Positions 28,526 through 36,464 of a DNA stretch of 64,000 nt are shown here, piece by piece; within the stretch, counting starts at the first letter, position 1, and each line of letters begins with the position of its first letter. The position numbers were made by a program, and so were the translations under genes. The stretch lies in NCBI RefSeq assembly GCF_007829035.1, contig NZ_VIVQ01000001.1:1240001-1304000 (forward strand), written 5' to 3'. The notes below the pieces were generated by a model. That model saw only the letters and a program-made list of their open reading frames with translations. It ran no database searches and was not told the DNA's origin. The stretch comes from Rudaeicoccus suwonensis (GTDB lineage Bacteria; Actinomycetota; Actinomycetes; Actinomycetales; Dermatophilaceae).

Positions 28526-29328
28526 GCATCGAGGGTGCAGCCATTCATCCGCTCGACACACCGATCAACCTGGACAGGAAGGTTCCACCCAGGGGCGGAT
28601 TCAACGGGGAACTGCTGCTGATCGAGTTGCGGCGCGTGTTGCGCAACCGCCGCACGATGATCTTCACGGTGGCGTTGCCGGTGATCTTCTTCGTGGCCTT
28701 CGGCCTGCCGCAGAAGGGCAATCTGACCGGCTCGATCAACGCTCGGGCCTACGAGATGATCAGCTTCGCGATCTACGGGGCCTTTGCGGCCTCGACCGCG
28801 ATCGGAGCCTCGGTGTCGGTCGAGCGGGCGCAGGGCTGGTCACGGCAACTGCGGCTGACTCCGTTGAGCGGCGCGGCATACATCGCGGTGAAGGTCATCG
28901 CAGCGATGGCGGGGGCGGCGCTGCCGGTCATCATCGTTTTCGCGATCGGGATGGGCTCAGGCGCCAAACTCGGCACCGGGGCGCTGATCGCCTCGCTGCT
29001 GCTCACCTGGATCTGCGGCAGTGTGCTGGCCTCGCTGGGGCTCTTCGTCGGCTACGTCGTGCCCTCGGAGAACGCCATGCAGATCCTCGGCCCGGCTCTG
29101 TCGATCCTGGCCTTCGGCGGCGGCATCTTCTACCCGCTGGCCGTGATGAGTCACACCATGCAACAGGTCGCGTCGTTCACGCCCCTGTGGGGACTGTCGC
29201 AGATCGCGCGTTACCCGCTGCTGGGAGGCAGTTTCGATGTGATGTGGATGGTCAGCGGTGTCGCCTGGGTGGCCGCCTTCACCCTGGGAGCCATCTGGCG
29301 GTTCCGTTCCGACACCAAGCGCGTCTGA
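28522..29328 (+). CDS. ABC-2 type permease
   Basis: This 268-residue integral membrane protein has about six hydrophobic segments, the first after the basic stretch RRVLRNRRTMIF. SVERAQGWSRQLRLTPLSGAAY is the conserved cytoplasmic loop of ABC-2 permeases (QLRLTPLS core). SLGLFVGYVVPSENAMQ and GGIFYPLAVM belong to later helices. It would form the export channel with the preceding ATPase. Substrates of this class include drugs and lipids; none can be assigned here. The histidine kinase starts 32 bases downstream. Confidence 0.88.
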   Translation: MSIEGAAIHPLDTPINLDRKVPPRGGFNGELLLIELRRVLRNRRTMIFTVALPVIFFVAFGLPQKGNLTGSINARAYEMISFAIYGAFAASTAIGASVSVERAQGWSRQLRLTPLSGAAYIAVKVIAAMAGAALPVIIVFAIGMGSGAKLGTGALIASLLLTWICGSVLASLGLFVGYVVPSENAMQILGPALSILAFGGGIFYPLAVMSHTMQQVASFTPLWGLSQIARYPLLGGSFDVMWMVSGVAWVAAFTLGAIWRFRSDTKRV

Positions 29329-29359
29329 GCTCCCTACGGTCCCTCGAGATGGTGCAAGG

Positions 29360-30643
29360 ATGAGCGACATGAACGACCGGCGAACCCGATTCGGCATCGT
29401 CCGGATCGGGTCCGCCGGCACGACACCCGAGGACGGGCGAGGCAGCTACGACCGTTGGATGGCCTACTTCTGGGGCGGTGTCTGGCTCTTCTGGCTCCTC
29501 CAACCGCTGAGCGTCGCCTACGACCGCCGGGCGACCTTCGGCGGCGCGAGCGCGCTCGTGCTGGTTCCGGCCTTCGTGGCGGTGTATTTCTGGCACTTCG
29601 GCAGCCGGATGGCTGCCTTCGGCGGCGAGAAGCTGACACTCACCGGTTCTCGTCTGGTGCTCGACCGGTGCCGCTACCTCGTGCAATGGGTGATCGCCCT
29701 GGCCACCGTCGTCGCCATCGGACAGATCGGATTCACGCCGGTCGTCTTCGCGGCCATCTCGACGATGTGGACCTTTCGCGTGCGCATCGGCTTCATCGTG
29801 GCTCTGGTGACCGGGGTGCTCTACGTCGTGGCCTGGAGGTCATTCGCAGGATGGACCTCCGACCCAGGGTCACTCGTGGGTCTCGGCTTCGGCACGCTGG
29901 CGTGTGGTGTGGGCAGGGTCGCGGGGGAGCGTCAGCATCAACTGCGACAGGCCCGCTCCGAGAACGCCGCTCTGCTCGTGCAGCAGGAGCGCAACCGGAT
30001 GGCTCGCGATCTGCACGACATCCTCGGGCACTCGCTGACGGTGATCACGGTCAAGGCCGAACTCGCGGGTCGGTTGCTCGACGCCGATGCGGTCGATCGG
30101 GCGCGGGCCGAACTGGCCGACCTCGAGCAACTGTCCCGCTCGGCTCTCGGCGACGTGCGTCGCGCGGTGGAGGGGTACCGAGAGATCTCGTTGTCCGGCG
30201 AACTGACCCGGTCGAGGGACGCCTTGCGCGTCGCAGGCATAGAGGCACGTATGCCGACCGCACTGGGCCAGGTGTCTGCCGACCTGGTCGAGGTCTTCGC
30301 GTGGACGGTCCGTGAAGGGATCACGAATGTGTTGCGGCACAGTGAGGCGACCACCTGCACGGTCAGCGTCACCCCACGTTCGATCACGATCGAGGATGAC
30401 GGGATCGGCTGCCGGGCCGGCTCGTCGACGGGCAACGGACTGCATGGACTCACCGATCGTGCCAATGCCGCCGGTGCTGTGCTGCTGACGTCGTCAGTGC
30501 AGCCACATGGTTTCCGGATGGCGGTGATCGCCCGAGACGCGCTGCAGGACGGCTCATCCCCGCGGTCCGAGCCGTCGGCAGCGGCCGGCGAGCGGAACAC
30601 CGCACGGTCCGGCGCGGTCACAGAAGGCGAGGCGCTGGCGTGA
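29360..30643 (+). CDS. Sensor histidine kinase (NarL/DesK-type)
   Basis: This 427-residue membrane kinase has about five N-terminal membrane segments (residues 35-185), a coiled linker, and a HisKA_3 dimerisation domain with the phosphorylated His219 in RMARDLHDILGHSLTVI. The ATPase domain follows, with the N box in EGITNVLRHSEATTC and the G box in IEDDGIGC and GNGLHGLTDRANAAG. Family members pair with LuxR-type regulators, and that gene follows with a four-base overlap. The long membrane part and short external loops suggest that it senses membrane state or the transporter itself, as in DesK/LiaS/BceS-like systems; this is inference. Confidence 0.9.
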   Translation: MSDMNDRRTRFGIVRIGSAGTTPEDGRGSYDRWMAYFWGGVWLFWLLQPLSVAYDRRATFGGASALVLVPAFVAVYFWHFGSRMAAFGGEKLTLTGSRLVLDRCRYLVQWVIALATVVAIGQIGFTPVVFAAISTMWTFRVRIGFIVALVTGVLYVVAWRSFAGWTSDPGSLVGLGFGTLACGVGRVAGERQHQLRQARSENAALLVQQERNRMARDLHDILGHSLTVITVKAELAGRLLDADAVDRARAELADLEQLSRSALGDVRRAVEGYREISLSGELTRSRDALRVAGIEARMPTALGQVSADLVEVFAWTVREGITNVLRHSEATTCTVSVTPRSITIEDDGIGCRAGSSTGNGLHGLTDRANAAGAVLLTSSVQPHGFRMAVIARDALQDGSSPRSEPSAAAGERNTARSGAVTEGEALA

Positions 30644-31248
30644 CGATCAAGGTCATGCTCGTCGACGACCAGGCACTGGTCCGTGGCGCGCTGGCGGCTC
30701 TGTTGGATCTCGAGACCGACTTGAGTGTCGTGGCAGAGGTGGCCGACGGCACCGAGGTGGTCGAAGCCGCCAGAACTCACCAGCCGGACGTGGTCGTGAT
30801 GGATGTGGAGATGCCCGGGCTGGACGGCATCTCGGCCACAGCTCAGTTGCGCCGCGCCTATCCGGATGCGCGCGTTCTCATCGTGACGACCTTCGGGCGC
30901 CCGGGTTACCTGCGCCGCGGGTTGCAAGCAGGGGCAGTTGGATTCGTCGTCAAGGACACTCCCGCGCGCGAACTGGCGGATGCCGTGCGGCGGGTACACC
31001 GCGGCCTGCGTGTGGTCGACCCGGCGCTCGCGACCGACTCGCTCATCGCGGGGGAGTCGCCGCTCACCCCGCGCGAGACCGATGTGCTGCGAGCGGCACG
31101 CAAGGGAGGCACGGTCGCTGACATCGCGGGTGAGCTGTACCTCTCCGAGGGCACCGTGCGCAATCACCTGTCCGCGATCATCGGCAAGACGAACGCCCGA
31201 ACGCGCGCCGAAGCTGCGCAGATCGCGGAGTCGAACGGCTGGCTGTGA
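30640..31248 (+). CDS. NarL/LuxR-family response regulator
   Basis: This 202-residue regulator has a receiver domain with the acidic pair Asp9-Asp10, phosphoacceptor Asp55 in VVVMDVEMPGLDG, and the conserved lysine in VVKDTPA. The C-terminal LuxR helix-turn-helix reads LTPRETDVLRAARKGGTVAD and LYLSEGTVRNHLSAIIGK. It is the partner of the upstream kinase and presumably controls the ABC genes in the same operon. I see no clear inverted repeat in front of the ABC gene to name as its site. Confidence 0.92.
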   Translation: MTIKVMLVDDQALVRGALAALLDLETDLSVVAEVADGTEVVEAARTHQPDVVVMDVEMPGLDGISATAQLRRAYPDARVLIVTTFGRPGYLRRGLQAGAVGFVVKDTPARELADAVRRVHRGLRVVDPALATDSLIAGESPLTPRETDVLRAARKGGTVADIAGELYLSEGTVRNHLSAIIGKTNARTRAEAAQIAESNGWL

Positions 31249-31321
31249 CGGCGCCCGACCCGGCTGTCCACCCGGATGGCGAACGCCCGGATTTGCGCCG
31301 TGCTGAGACGATGGAGGGGTT

Positions 31322-32551
31322 ATGACCCAGACCCTCACCGACTCCGCCCCGCGCATCGAGGCGCCGACAGCAGTGCTGCCTGCGCTGCACATCGGGCGGC
31401 ACACGATCGAATCACCCGTCGTGCTCGCCCCGATGGCGGGCATCACCAACCGTGCCTTCCGGCGCCTGTGTCGGCAGTATGGCGATGCCGGTTCGGCTGC
31501 CGGCGGTGCGAGCGGCGCGACGAGCCTTTATGTGAGCGAGATGATCACCTCGCGCGCTCTCGTCGAGCGCACACCGCTCACCATGCGACTCATCGAGCAT
31601 GACCCCGACGAGTCGCCGCGCTCGATCCAGCTCTACAGCGTGGACCCCGAGACCACCGGTCGGGCAGTGCACATCCTGGCCAGCGAGAACCGTTGCGATC
31701 ACATCGATCTCAACTTCGGCTGCCCCGTGCCCAAGGTCACCAGGAAGGGCGGCGGCGCCGCTCTGCCGTGGAAGACCGAGCACTTCCGCAGGATCGTCGC
31801 CAGCGCCGTGCGCCAAGCAGCGCCGTATGACATCCCCGTGACGGTCAAGATGCGCCGCGGGATCGACGAGGACCATCTGACCTTTCTCGAGGCCGGCCGG
31901 ATCGCTGAGGGCGAAGGCGCGGCGGCTGTCGCGCTGCACGCGCGCACCGCCGCGCAGGCGTACTCCGGGACCGCACAGTGGGAGGCCATCGCCCAACTCA
32001 AGCAGGCCGTGACGTCGATTCCCGTGCTCGGCAACGGTGACATCTGGTCGGCGGAGGATGCCGTGCGGATGGTGCGCGAAACCGGCTGCGATGGCGTCGT
32101 CGTAGGGCGTGGTTGCCTGGGGAGGCCGTGGCTGTTCACCGATCTGGCCGCCGCCTTCGCCGGTGCACCCACCCGCGTCCAGCCCACCCTGCGCGAGGTC
32201 GCGACCACGTTGCGACTGCACACGGTCTACCTCGCTGAGTTCTTCGAATCCGAGACCAAGGCATGCCGCGACATCCGTAAGCACATCGCCTGGTATCTCA
32301 AAGGCTTCCGCGCCGGGTCCGAGATCCGCAGCCGGCTGGGTCTGGTCGACTCGCTGGCCGCGCTGGACGACCTCATCGACTCCCTCAATCTCGACCAGCC
32401 CTGGCCCGGTGCGCCAGCGGAGGGTCAACGCGGCAGAGCCGGTTCGGAGCGCCATGTCGTGTTGCCCGAACACTGGCTCGAGTCGCGCGAACTCGACGAC
32501 AGTGCACGCGCCGAGGTGGCACAGGCAGAGGTCTCGGCCTCCGGCGGCTGA
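31322..32551 (+). CDS. dusB: tRNA-dihydrouridine synthase
   Basis: This 409-residue flavoenzyme reduces uridines in tRNA. LAPMAGITNRAFRRLCRQYG is the FMN-binding start. HIDLNFGCPVPKVTRKGGGA contains the catalytic cysteine. VTVKMRRGID and the barrel end VLGNGDIWSAEDAVRMV and GVVVGRGCLGRPWLF are the DusB-type signatures. It is longer than E. coli DusB, with extra N- and C-terminal residues that are usual in actinobacteria. GGAGGGG just before ATG 31322 is a strong ribosome-binding site. It converges with the MFS gene, leaving ten bases between stops. Confidence 0.92.
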   Translation: MTQTLTDSAPRIEAPTAVLPALHIGRHTIESPVVLAPMAGITNRAFRRLCRQYGDAGSAAGGASGATSLYVSEMITSRALVERTPLTMRLIEHDPDESPRSIQLYSVDPETTGRAVHILASENRCDHIDLNFGCPVPKVTRKGGGAALPWKTEHFRRIVASAVRQAAPYDIPVTVKMRRGIDEDHLTFLEAGRIAEGEGAAAVALHARTAAQAYSGTAQWEAIAQLKQAVTSIPVLGNGDIWSAEDAVRMVRETGCDGVVVGRGCLGRPWLFTDLAAAFAGAPTRVQPTLREVATTLRLHTVYLAEFFESETKACRDIRKHIAWYLKGFRAGSEIRSRLGLVDSLAALDDLIDSLNLDQPWPGAPAEGQRGRAGSERHVVLPEHWLESRELDDSARAEVAQAEVSASGG

Positions 32552-32561
32552 CCGTCGGGGC

Positions 32562-33806
32562 TCAGGCGTCTGCCTCTGCCGCCGTGGCTGCTGGCAACCT
32601 GGTCAGGCTTCGCACCGACGGCACCAGCAAGGTGCTGAGTGCCACGACGGCATAACAGGAGCCGGCGATGATCAGCAGGGGCCGGATCTGGACGTGTGAC
32701 GCCAGGTAGCCGAATGCCATGGTGCCGACAGGTATGGCGATGAACGAGCCGAGCATGTCGTAGCTCGACACGCGCGACAGCACCGCCGAGGGGATCCGCT
32801 CCATCATCGCGACGGTCCAGGCGGTGCTGAACACCTGCGTCCCTGCGCCGCCGACGAAGGCCGCGACCGCCAGCGGCACGGTGTGCGGATGAATCCCCAG
32901 CAGCAGCAACGGTATGGCGATGAGCGAGACTCCCGCCATACCGTCGAGCAGCAGCCGGTGGATGTGCACCCGCATGAGCACGACCGACATCACGAGCATG
33001 CCGATGGCCTCGGCCCCGAGCACGATTCCCCAGCCGCTGATGCCCAGCGACGGGTTGTTCTTCGCGACGGTCGGGCCGACGACCACCCAGACGCCGATCT
33101 GGATGGCGTTGAGCACACCGAATGCGAGCACGACCACCCACAGCCATGACCGTGACCTGAATTCGTTCCACCCTTCGCGCAGTTGTCCGAACAGCGACGT
33201 CGCAGCGCGGGCCGCCGGTGGCAGCATCACCCGGGCCAGCAGCGCGGCGGCAACCAGGAACGACGCGCCGTCCACCGCCAGAGCCAGCTCCAGCCCGAGT
33301 GACGCGACCAGCAGGGTGCCGATCACAGGGCCGATGAACGTAGCGCCGTTGCGCACGAACGACATCAGCGAGTCGGCCTGTTGCAGATGCTCGCGCGCCA
33401 CCAGTTGTGGGATCAGCCCCTGTTGCGCGGGCATCGAGAAGGCCGACGCGCCACCCGCAACCGCGCCGAGAAGTGACATCCAGAGCACCGTCGCCCAGCC
33501 GCCGGCCAACAAGGTGACCAGCGTCAGCTGGACAGCAGCCATCACGAGATAGCACGTCTGCATCACGGTCCGGCGTGGCAGCCGGTCGGCGATGACGCCA
33601 CCGAACAACAGGCACAGCACGTTCATGCCCATCTCGGCGGTCACGACGATGCCCAACGCTTGTGGCGAGTTGTCGATCGTCAGCACAGCGAAGGCGATGG
33701 TGACCGGCGTCATCATCCCGCCGATCGTGTTGATCGACCGGGACAGGAAGAACCACCGGAAATTCCGCTCGCGCAGCACCGGCAGGGCGGCAGCCCACTT
33801 GTTCAC
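32562..33806 (-). CDS. MFS transporter, drug-exporter type
   Basis: This 414-residue protein has twelve predicted hydrophobic segments. It starts with LRERNFRWFFLSRSINTIG, the common opening of the DHA3-type exporters. FGGVIADRLPRRTVMQTC is the conserved loop between helices 2 and 3. The GTG at 33806 is preferred because AGGAG lies upstream and the family N-terminus begins there, although the frame stays open further. The substrate is unknown. It is a single gene between dusB and the rhodanese gene. Confidence 0.87.
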   Translation of the reverse strand: MNKWAAALPVLRERNFRWFFLSRSINTIGGMMTPVTIAFAVLTIDNSPQALGIVVTAEMGMNVLCLLFGGVIADRLPRRTVMQTCYLVMAAVQLTLVTLLAGGWATVLWMSLLGAVAGGASAFSMPAQQGLIPQLVAREHLQQADSLMSFVRNGATFIGPVIGTLLVASLGLELALAVDGASFLVAAALLARVMLPPAARAATSLFGQLREGWNEFRSRSWLWVVVLAFGVLNAIQIGVWVVVGPTVAKNNPSLGISGWGIVLGAEAIGMLVMSVVLMRVHIHRLLLDGMAGVSLIAIPLLLLGIHPHTVPLAVAAFVGGAGTQVFSTAWTVAMMERIPSAVLSRVSSYDMLGSFIAIPVGTMAFGYLASHVQIRPLLIIAGSCYAVVALSTLLVPSVRSLTRLPAATAAEADA

Positions 33807-33888
33807 GACCGCGCCACTCCTCTTCTTCGTCGATGTGCCGCACCACGCGGTCTTGTCCGATGCCCCGGCCCAGATGTACCCCGACCGG

Positions 33889-34719
33889 TCAGCGTGCCAC
33901 GGGTCGTGCCGGATCGGTGATCCAGTGCGACCAGGACCCGACATACACCTCGGGCCGCGGGGCAACTCCGGCGATCTGCAAGGCCAACGCGAGGTGGGCC
34001 GCCTGCACCCCCGAGCCGCAGTAGACACCGACGCGTGAATCCTCCGTCACGCCCAGTTCGCCGAACCGGGCAGCGAGCTCGTCGGCCGGCAGGAAGTGCC
34101 CGTCCGCCGTCACGTTGGTCAGCGCAGGAGCCGACACGGCACCCGGGATGTGGCCCGCGACGGGGTCGATCGTCTCGTTGTGTCCGGCGAAGCGGTCGGC
34201 AGGGCGCGCATCCAACAGGATTCCCTCGGCTGCGATCCGGGCAGTGTCGTCGGCGTCGATGAGGTCGATTTCGCCGACCGTCGCCGTGAAATCACCAGGT
34301 ATGACGCTGCCGGCCTCGTCGGTGACCGCTAGTCCGGCATCGACCCAGCCTGCGTAACCTCCGTCCAACACCCGCACGTCCTGCTTGCCGAAATGCCGCA
34401 GCAGCCACCAACACCGACTCGCCGCAAGGGAATTGGCTGCGTCATACACCACGACGGGCCGGTCGTCGCGCACTCCGGCTTCCCGCATCGCGGCCTCGAA
34501 CACGTGACGGTCCGGCATCGGATGCCGACCGTCCTTGCCCGGCTCTCCGGAGCAGGCGGCCTCGAACTCCACCCAGGCCGCCCCTGGCAGGTGCCCCTGG
34601 TCGTATGCGGGTCGTTGCGAAGGCGCGCCCAGTTGCCAGCGCACGTCGAGAACGGTCACGTCGGTGAGGATCTGCGCAAGTGCGGAAGCCGTGATGAGTG
34701 GATTGCTGCGATCGGTCAT
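33889..34719 (-). CDS. sseA: Rhodanese-type sulfurtransferase (3-mercaptopyruvate/thiosulfate)
   Basis: This 276-residue protein has two rhodanese domains. The first (about 1-130) contains VLDVRWQLG, YDQGHLPGAAWVEFE and VVVYDAANSLAASRCWWLL. The second carries the active-site loop YCGSGVQAAHLAL with catalytic Cys and LDARPADRFAG. The CGSGVQA loop is closer to mercaptopyruvate sulfurtransferases (CGSGVTA-like) than to classical thiosulfate rhodanese. It would transfer sulfane sulfur to thiophilic acceptors such as cyanide or thioredoxin. ATG 34719 keeps the family N-terminus. It is divergent from the DoxX-like gene. Confidence 0.9.
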   Translation of the reverse strand: MTDRSNPLITASALAQILTDVTVLDVRWQLGAPSQRPAYDQGHLPGAAWVEFEAACSGEPGKDGRHPMPDRHVFEAAMREAGVRDDRPVVVYDAANSLAASRCWWLLRHFGKQDVRVLDGGYAGWVDAGLAVTDEAGSVIPGDFTATVGEIDLIDADDTARIAAEGILLDARPADRFAGHNETIDPVAGHIPGAVSAPALTNVTADGHFLPADELAARFGELGVTEDSRVGVYCGSGVQAAHLALALQIAGVAPRPEVYVGSWSHWITDPARPVAR

Positions 34720-34863
34720 GGGTGGAGTCTGGTCGGCCGCCGGTCGGCGCTGCAACGCGCACTCATCCGCGAGGGTGAACCCGATGGCCGACCCCGCATG
34801 GGTAGGCTCGGAGGAAAGCCGCAGTTGTGGCAGACAAGTTCCCGACCTCGAAGGAAACGCCCG

Positions 34864-35661
34864 ATGCTGATCCGCCGTCTCGCCCGCCCGATGCTCGCCT
34901 CGATCTTCATCGCAGGCGGCATCAAGTCGCTGCGCAACCCCGACGTGGCGGCGCCCCTGGCGGCTCCGGTGGTGGACAAGACCCGTGCGCTCCTGCCCGA
35001 GCCGGTGGCGTCTTTCGTCCCTCGTGACCCGGCCGCCGCCGTGCGTCTGAACGGAGGGGTGCACGTCGTGGGCGGCCTGATGCTCGCGACCGGGCGGTTC
35101 CCGCGAGTGTCATCCTTCGTGCTCGCGGCCTCGCTGGTGCCGACGACCCTGGCGGGCCACCCGTTCTGGCAGGAGCAGGACAAAGCCAAGCGTGCGCAGC
35201 AGCAGACCCAGTTCTTCAAGAACCTCAGCCTCATGGGCGGCCTGATCATCGCCGCAGTCGACACCGAGGGTCGTCCCGGCGTGGCCTGGCGCAGCAAGAA
35301 GGCCGCAGCTGCTGCCGGCTCGGCGGTCGCCGGCGCGTTGCCGAGCGGCAGCGACGGTTCCGACACGGTCGAATCGTTGAAGTCCACGGTCGGGCACCTG
35401 GCCGAGGCTGCGAAAGAGCACTCCGCACATCTGGCGGAGGCCGCCAAGGAGCACGCACCCGAGTTCGCCGATGCCGTCAAGACGCAGGCGGCTTCGGTCG
35501 CCGAGATCGCCAAAGAGCACGGCCCCGGCATCGTCGAGGCCGTCAAGACCCAGGGCGCCGACCTTGGTCGCCGTGCTCAGAAGCGCGCCGCCAAGGCGTC
35601 CAAGCAGGCATCGAAGCAGGCCGCGAAGGCGCAGAAGCAGGCGCGCAAGCAGTTCGCCTGA
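34864..35661 (+). CDS. DoxX-like membrane protein with 11-residue-repeat basic tail
   Basis: This 265-residue protein has two parts. Residues 1-140 look like a DoxX-family membrane protein: MLIRRLARPMLASIFIAGGI, GGVHVVGGLMLATGRFPR and LAGHPFWQEQD are conserved there. Residues 167-265 are exactly nine units of 11 residues without cysteine, proline-poor and helical. Early units are amphipathic (HLAEAAKEHSA, SVAEIAKEHGP) and the last three are strongly basic (KASKQASKQAA). DoxX proteins are inner-membrane proteins linked to thiol or quinone redox chemistry, but the tail is not part of that family. GAAGGAAA before ATG 34864 is the ribosome-binding site. It may be a membrane-tethered protein that binds nucleic acid, polyphosphate or lipid surfaces; this is inference. 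Confidence 0.8.
   Translation: MLIRRLARPMLASIFIAGGIKSLRNPDVAAPLAAPVVDKTRALLPEPVASFVPRDPAAAVRLNGGVHVVGGLMLATGRFPRVSSFVLAASLVPTTLAGHPFWQEQDKAKRAQQQTQFFKNLSLMGGLIIAAVDTEGRPGVAWRSKKAAAAAGSAVAGALPSGSDGSDTVESLKSTVGHLAEAAKEHSAHLAEAAKEHAPEFADAVKTQAASVAEIAKEHGPGIVEAVKTQGADLGRRAQKRAAKASKQASKQAAKAQKQARKQFA
35362..35658 (+). repeat. Nine in-frame 33-bp units coding for 11-residue repeats
   Basis: The stretch encodes nine hendecads, ending at the stop codon. Positions 4 and 7 of the first five units are mostly Glu or Asp and Lys (xxxExxKxxxx). The DNA repeat is clearest in the second and third units (CACATCTGGCGGAGGCC after CACCTGGCCGAGGCT). Confidence 0.85.
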
Positions 35662-35679
35662 GCCGCCACACAGCACGTC

Positions 35680-35718
35680 CGAACCGCACGTCGGGACCTG
35701 TCTCCGGCGTGCGGTTCG
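35680..35718 (+). terminator. Hairpin after the DoxX-like gene
   Basis: CGAACCGCACG and CGTGCGGTTCG are perfectly complementary 11-base arms separated by 17 bases. It begins 18 bases after the stop codon. No T-run follows. It probably ends the transcript before the DUF2277 promoter. Confidence 0.65.
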
Positions 35719-35757
35719 CCATACCTGCTCATCGGTTCGACCCATCGTTGGTCGGAC

Positions 35758-35763
35758 TAGGCT
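35758..35763 (+). promoter_or_regulatory. -10 box of the DUF2277-dnaG region
   Basis: TAGGCT lies six bases before ATG 35770, with no ribosome-binding site, consistent with a leaderless transcript for DUF2277 and the coupled genes after it. Confidence 0.45.
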
Positions 35764-35769
35764 GTTGGC

Positions 35770-36042
35770 ATGTGCCGCAACATCCGCCCGCTGAACAATT
35801 TCGAGCCGCCCGCCAATGACGACGAGATCCGTGCTGCCGCGGTGCAATACGTCCGCAAGGTGAGTGGCACCACCAAGCCGTCCGCGGCCAACAGCGACGC
35901 CTTCGACGCGGCGGTGGAGGCGGTGACGGCGGCTACTCGCGAGCTCATCGACGCACTGGTCACGACTGCTCCGCCCAAAGATCGTGAGGTCGAGGCAGCC
36001 AAGGCGCGCGCTCGTTCGCAGCAGCGCTTCCAGACCGCCTGA
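35770..36042 (+). CDS. DUF2277 family protein
   Basis: This 90-residue protein matches DUF2277 from end to end: MCRNIRPLNNFEPPANDDEI at the start, followed by AAVQYVRKVSGTTKPS. The family is short, widespread in actinobacteria and proteobacteria, and of unknown function. The conserved N-terminal Cys-Arg-Asn and FEPPA motif suggest a binding site, but nothing more can be said. The stop overlaps the next ATG by one base (TGATG), so it is part of a coupled group with the DUF3806 gene, dgt and nitronate monooxygenase. Confidence 0.85.
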   Translation: MCRNIRPLNNFEPPANDDEIRAAAVQYVRKVSGTTKPSAANSDAFDAAVEAVTAATRELIDALVTTAPPKDREVEAAKARARSQQRFQTA

Positions 36043-36464
36043 TGGCAGACGGAGACATCACGGTCCGGCCGCTGGACCGCATCGCACAGCGCGCGCTGAC
36101 CGGCTGGCTGGGCGACGCCCACGCCGCCGGAATCGACGTTGACGACATCGATTCGATCGGTGGCGCCTACGACGATTACGTGCACGAGATGCTGCTCACC
36201 CCGGCCGACGAACGCTCCGACCCGACGGCATTCCTGACGATGATCGGTATGGCGCTGGGCGAACACCTGCGACGCAATTCCAGCTTGCACTGGCGGATCG
36301 TCTCCGACTCGCACGGCACCGATCTGGCGCTCGCGTCGGCCGATGACCTCGGCGTGCTTTACCCGGTGGATCCAGTCGCCGAGGCATGGTCGGCACAGCA
36401 ACGCGGCTGGCTGCCCGAGTTCGCGACCGGTGTCCTCGGCCAACTCGGAGCTGCCTGGTCGTGA
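36042..36464 (+). CDS. DUF3806-like small protein
   Basis: This acidic 140-residue protein has no membrane segment. IGGAYDDYVHEM and FLTMIGMALGEHLRRNSSLHW (core IGMALGEHL) resemble DUF3806, and LGVLYPVDPVAEAWSAQQRG is the conserved end. The function of the family is unknown. It overlaps DUF2277 by one base and dgt by four bases, so its product may be made in proportion to dGTPase. Whether the two work together cannot be told from the sequence. Confidence 0.65.
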   Translation: MADGDITVRPLDRIAQRALTGWLGDAHAAGIDVDDIDSIGGAYDDYVHEMLLTPADERSDPTAFLTMIGMALGEHLRRNSSLHWRIVSDSHGTDLALASADDLGVLYPVDPVAEAWSAQQRGWLPEFATGVLGQLGAAWS

